Assembly: GCA_029262195.1 (NCBI GenBank)
Contig: JAJCZX010000010.1
Span: 317,352-381,351 of the forward strand
Length of the DNA: 64,000 nucleotides
Origin: Gemmatimonadota bacterium
GTDB taxonomy: Bacteria; Gemmatimonadota; Gemmatimonadetes; Gemmatimonadales; GWC2-71-9
Direction of reading: 5' to 3'
A program made the position numbers and the translations under genes. How positions within the stretch are numbered: position 1 is the first letter of the stretch; each line of letters begins with the position of its first letter. Shown here in pieces: positions 60,553-64,000 of the stretch. A model generated the notes under the pieces. It saw nothing but the letters and a program-made list of their open reading frames with translations. It was not told the origin of the DNA and did no database searches.

Positions 60553-60991
60553 GCTGCGTAACACGCCGCACGGCTCTCAGCGGTTGACCTTCCTGAGATG
60601 TGTGACGAATTCGGCTTAAGGGAAGTTCAGAACTGTGGCGACCGTTCCCAAACTTGTCTTCACCAACAATTGGATGCGCGATCTAGTCTCGCATTCCCCT
60701 TCTGATCTGGCGTCAATCGAAGCCTACCGGTAGCTCAGAACCGCTGTTTTCCAGGCACGTGACCTCCGATACCCTCCGTCAAGGGGGGCGATGGGAGATT
60801 TTGCAATGGCCGAACAAAATTTCCTGCTATCGCTTGCGGGAAATCAATCGATACAAAGACCGTTGAGAGGCTTCGTTGGTTGCGAGGTTTAGCTGGGGGA
60901 CGGAGTGAATCTTTTCTCTTCTACCCACCAATCGCCGGAACCCCTTGTTCACCAAAGTGTATCGACTTCACCCCTTTTTGACCGAGGTAAC
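60553..60991 (+). other. 439-bp region without a recognised gene
   Basis: No ORF with family resemblance and no RNA or repeat was identified. It ends in the promoter region of the PadR gene, where AAATCAATCGATACAAAG and the GAGGTAAC ribosome site are seen. Confidence 0.4.
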
Positions 60992-61327
60992 ATGAGTGGC
61001 AGCGACCTGGTGACTGGAACTTTGGATGTAGTCATTCTTTGTACGTTGGCCGATGGACCCCTCCACGGCTACGCCATCGGACGAGCGATTAAGCAGAGTA
61101 GTTCGGATGTACTTTCTGTTGGAGAGGGAGTGCTTTATCCCGCGCTTCATCGTCTTGAGCGGAAGAAATTTCTCGCGGCCCAATGGGGTCTTACTCCGAC
61201 GGGCAGGGAGGCCAAGTTTTATCGCGTGACTAAGAAGGGAAAAAAGGAGCTTACGACGATGGCTGCGCAATGGACCAGCCGCTCCCGCGCGGTCCTGCGA
61301 ATTTTGTCGACGGAAACGGAGCAGTGA
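60992..61327 (+). CDS. PadR family transcriptional regulator
   Basis: A 111-residue winged-helix protein: LVTGTLDVVILCTLADGPLHG, AIGRAIKQSSSDVLSVGEGVL in two parts, and YPALHRLERKKFLAAQW with EAKFYRVTKKGKKEL. It is the small PadR type that precedes ADOP permease genes. The ATG at 60992 is chosen because a GAGGTAAC site is just upstream. It overlaps the permease start by 4 bp (GTGA), so the two are coupled. Confidence 0.88.
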   Translation: MSGSDLVTGTLDVVILCTLADGPLHGYAIGRAIKQSSSDVLSVGEGVLYPALHRLERKKFLAAQWGLTPTGREAKFYRVTKKGKKELTTMAAQWTSRSRAVLRILSTETEQ

Positions 61328-63966
61328 CGCGCCGCCCTTATCGCCGGCTGTTCCGTTTGCGACGGGAACCGGAATCTGATGCGCAGCGGGAAATTCAATT
61401 CCACATCTATAGCCGACAATCTGAATTGATAGCAGCGGGCTACTCTCCCGAAGAAGCAAAACGGCAAGCTGCAGAGGAATTTGGTCATGTCGCTTCTGTG
61501 ACCAGTGAAACGGTGCGGGAGAGCCGAAGGGGTTGGCGGCGTTTGCAATTCGAACGATTGGCTGAATCTATTCTTCAGGATCTTCGCTTCGGTTTGAGGA
61601 CCCTGGTGAAAAACCCGGTTTTCTCCGGGGCCGCCGTAATTACGTTGGGACTGTCTATTGGGTCGGTGACGGCTGTGTTCACGGTGGTTGACGCTGTGGT
61701 TCTTCAGCCACTCAAATATCGGGACCCGGACCGGATCGCGACAGTTTTTTCTACGCAGCCACAGTCCAGTGCTAATTTCCCGCCGAGTTATCCCGACTTT
61801 CAGGATTTTAGGGCGCAAAGCCAGACGTTTGAGGCTCTGGCGCTGTTGCGAGGCGTCGGGATGACACTCGAAGCTGAGGACGGCTTTCGTCCGCTAACGG
61901 TGGCTCTCGTCACTGAGGATTTTCCTCGAGTGTTGGGAGCCCGAACCGCGCTTGGAACGACAGCGGGCATTTCTTCGCCTTCCTCGGCGGCATCAACCGT
62001 CATTCTGAAAAATTCGTTCTGGCAAACCAGGTTCGGCGGCGACCCCAATATCATTGGAACAACCGTTGTCCTTTCCGGAAAGACATTTGTTGTGGGCGGT
62101 GTTTATGACTCCCGCGTCGAATATCCAGTTTGGGCTGACGCCTATGCGTTGCTCTCCGAAGACCTGGTACGTTCCGAAGGTATCGACGTGAGAGACTTCC
62201 GCGTTGATCATCGGATTCTGGGGAGACTCAAGCTTTCGGAAACGATCGAAACGGCACAAGCCGATCTGGCCACGGTTGCTCAACGCCTGGAGATGGAGTA
62301 CTCAGCTTCGAACCGGGATTGGGGAGTGCGGGTCATATCGCTTACCGATTTCACGGTTTCTTCCGCCCGCACCTCGCTGTTTGCGATACTGGGTGCTGCC
62401 GGTGTCTTTCTTTTGATTGGTTGCGGGAACGTGGCAAACCTTTCCGTGGCGCGAACCCTTGCTCGCGGTCGCGAAATCGGCGTGAGGATTTCGCTCGGTG
62501 CGGCACGGGCGCGAATCGCACGTCAGCTTCTGGTTGAAAGCGGCGTGATAGCTTTCGTTGGGACCGTGATTGGAGTCGCGTTTGCTGCGGCAGCACTAGC
62601 AGTGTTTCTGGGAGTCGGTATTCCTGGATTGCCTCGTGCGGGAGAGGTCGAGATGAGTCGGCGGGTGTTCCTCTTCTCGGCCGGAATGGGGATAATAGCG
62701 ACGATGCTGTTTGGATTGATGCCTGCGTTGTACGGGTCTCGCTTCAACCTTTCAGGGATCATGAAGGGCGAGACGGGTGAGAAACGTTTCGAGCTTTACC
62801 GCTCTGGCATGGTCGTTTTTCAGGTGGCGCTGGCGGTGGTATTGGTGGCCGGCGGGGCTTTGCTTTTGAAGAGTTTCCAGAATCTACAGTCAGTTGACCC
62901 TGGTTTTGACACGCAGGACCTTTATACCTTTCGAATCGACCCGCCGGCCGATTTCGAAGGCCAACCCGACGCCCGTCGCGAACTTTATCTGGGAATACGA
63001 GATGCGGTGCGGAATACCCCTTTGGTTATGGATGCAGCGCTCATCAACCACATGCCTCTTGGAGGTAGGGGAGTGGTTTCGCCGATCCGACATCCTAACT
63101 TCGAGGATGTTGACGTCTCGGTGTGGCTCAAGACTGCCGATGCTGGTTTCTTCGATGTGTCCGGATTATCGCTGATAGCGGGCGCGATAGATGATTTTGG
63201 GCGAGGGTCCGGGTTGGTGGTGAGTGAGGCGTTCGCTGAGACTTTTTTTCCGGATTCCCCAGCTGTTGGGGAGGTGGTGACGGTTTTCAAACAGGTCTCC
63301 CGCGATCCCGACTATGGTGAACCGATCACCGAGCCGATTGTTGCAGTGGTCGGCGACGCGCTCCGTACCGTTCGCGAGAATCTTCCCGAGCCGGTGATCT
63401 ATGTACCTCAAAAGCACCAGGTATGGCCTAACGTACAGTTGCTGATGCGTGTTCGTCCTGGCGCCGCGAGCACCTTCGATCAGGTCTCGGAGGCAGTGCG
63501 TTCTGTCGACCCCCGCGTCCCGGTAAACGAAATACGCTCCGTCCGGTCCTTTGCCACGGACTCGGTGGTGCGGGAACGCTTCGCCCGAAACATGGGACTT
63601 GTCTTTTCGTTTTCCGCGCTTGTTTTGGCACTCATCGGGACGTACGGGGTTCTGTCGTTTCTGGTGAGGCAACGGAGCAAGGAAATTGGAATTCGAATCG
63701 CGCTGGGCGCCACCAGAAACTCCGTCGTCGGATCGGTGGTCGGAAAAGGAATGGCTCTGGTTTCGTTAGGTACAGTCGTAGGGTTGGCCGGGGCTCTCGG
63801 TGCGGGTCGCTTTATTGAGGGGATGCTCTTTGCTACGAGCAGCAGCGATCCGGGTGTTTTTGCTGGGACGGCCGCGGTGATTCTGGGATGCGGACTGGTG
63901 GCTGGCTTGTTCCCCGCGTTACGAGCAGCGCGAACTGATCCGGTTGGCGTTCTTCGGCAGGAGTAA
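61324..63966 (+). CDS. ADOP family ABC-type permease (MacB/FtsX-like, duplicated)
   Basis: An 880-residue permease. A short N-terminal cytoplasmic segment (EIQFHIYSRQSELIAAGYSP) is followed by a membrane helix, a large extracytoplasmic MacB_PCD-like domain, and FtsX-type helices. The same arrangement occurs again, so the protein holds two permease cores, ending with GIRIALGATRNSVVGSV and RAARTDPVGVLR. It lacks an ATPase. The family is abundant in Acidobacteriota and Gemmatimonadota and is of unknown transport function. The GTG start overlaps the PadR stop. Confidence 0.88.
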   Translation: MTRRPYRRLFRLRREPESDAQREIQFHIYSRQSELIAAGYSPEEAKRQAAEEFGHVASVTSETVRESRRGWRRLQFERLAESILQDLRFGLRTLVKNPVFSGAAVITLGLSIGSVTAVFTVVDAVVLQPLKYRDPDRIATVFSTQPQSSANFPPSYPDFQDFRAQSQTFEALALLRGVGMTLEAEDGFRPLTVALVTEDFPRVLGARTALGTTAGISSPSSAASTVILKNSFWQTRFGGDPNIIGTTVVLSGKTFVVGGVYDSRVEYPVWADAYALLSEDLVRSEGIDVRDFRVDHRILGRLKLSETIETAQADLATVAQRLEMEYSASNRDWGVRVISLTDFTVSSARTSLFAILGAAGVFLLIGCGNVANLSVARTLARGREIGVRISLGAARARIARQLLVESGVIAFVGTVIGVAFAAAALAVFLGVGIPGLPRAGEVEMSRRVFLFSAGMGIIATMLFGLMPALYGSRFNLSGIMKGETGEKRFELYRSGMVVFQVALAVVLVAGGALLLKSFQNLQSVDPGFDTQDLYTFRIDPPADFEGQPDARRELYLGIRDAVRNTPLVMDAALINHMPLGGRGVVSPIRHPNFEDVDVSVWLKTADAGFFDVSGLSLIAGAIDDFGRGSGLVVSEAFAETFFPDSPAVGEVVTVFKQVSRDPDYGEPITEPIVAVVGDALRTVRENLPEPVIYVPQKHQVWPNVQLLMRVRPGAASTFDQVSEAVRSVDPRVPVNEIRSVRSFATDSVVRERFARNMGLVFSFSALVLALIGTYGVLSFLVRQRSKEIGIRIALGATRNSVVGSVVGKGMALVSLGTVVGLAGALGAGRFIEGMLFATSSSDPGVFAGTAAVILGCGLVAGLFPALRAARTDPVGVLRQE

Positions 63967-64000
63967 AGTCCGCCTGAACTAAGATTGGTCGCCGACGTTC

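Overview
The window looks like a chromosomal segment of a bacterium, most likely Gemmatimonadota or a close relative. The inference rests on a combination of families: a duplicated-orphan-permease (ADOP) protein coupled to a PadR regulator, a membrane Ser/Thr kinase with C-terminal repeats, a CBM9/DUF5916 outer-membrane-type protein, an M28 peptidase with a PDZ domain, and bacillithiol-type redox proteins (YpdA, YtxJ). No rRNA or ribosomal protein gene is present to confirm this.

Layout. 0.05-0.75 kb: fatty acid hydroxylase, divergent from the next block. 0.9-9.6 kb: a compact, probably co-transcribed anaerobic aromatic gene set: TetR regulator, oxo-ring hydrolase, SDR, dienoyl-CoA hydratase, the four subunits of an ATP-dependent class I benzoyl-CoA reductase (bzdNOPQ type), a small Cys protein and the hydroxy-ring dehydrogenase. 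9.7-12.4 kb: radical SAM protein plus tryptophanase-type lyase. 12.8-14.1 kb: arsR-arsM arsenic methylation unit with two matching operators. 14-34.7 kb: mostly housekeeping and envelope genes: histidine kinase, M48 protease, OprO/P porin behind a Pho-box-like site, Rho, Ser/Thr kinase, a TIGR03546-TIGR03545-type fusion, amidase, M28 peptidase, YpdA, DUF3179 protein. 34.7-39.2 kb: ECF sigma factor, small Cys-rich secreted protein and two TlpA-like paralogues.

39.2-44.8 kb is an accessory stretch. A truncated outer-membrane gene is followed by a phage-tailspike-like beta-helix gene with conserved flanks, two unknown genes, a queuosine precursor transporter, a MarR repressor and small secreted or membrane proteins. 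44.8-56.3 kb: YtxJ, a peroxiredoxin whose first active-site Cys codon is TGA (candidate selenoprotein), dUTPase, cardiolipin synthase, FHA-protease, EamA transporter, ABC ATPase, DUF5916 protein and pabB-pabC. 56.3-59.3 kb: tRNA-His and tRNA-Trp, then a second tailspike-like cassette with the same flanks, an IS3 remnant and more micro-ORFs. 59.4-64 kb: a small SnoaL/ABM pair with an HxlR regulator, and PadR-ADOP.

The most unusual items are (1) the TGA-containing UxxC peroxiredoxin, (2) the two beta-helix cassettes that share 5' and 3' flanks and are bracketed by a family of tiny minus-strand ORFs, mostly beginning MGQ, and (3) a class I benzoyl-CoA reductase operon in a probably non-proteobacterial genome.
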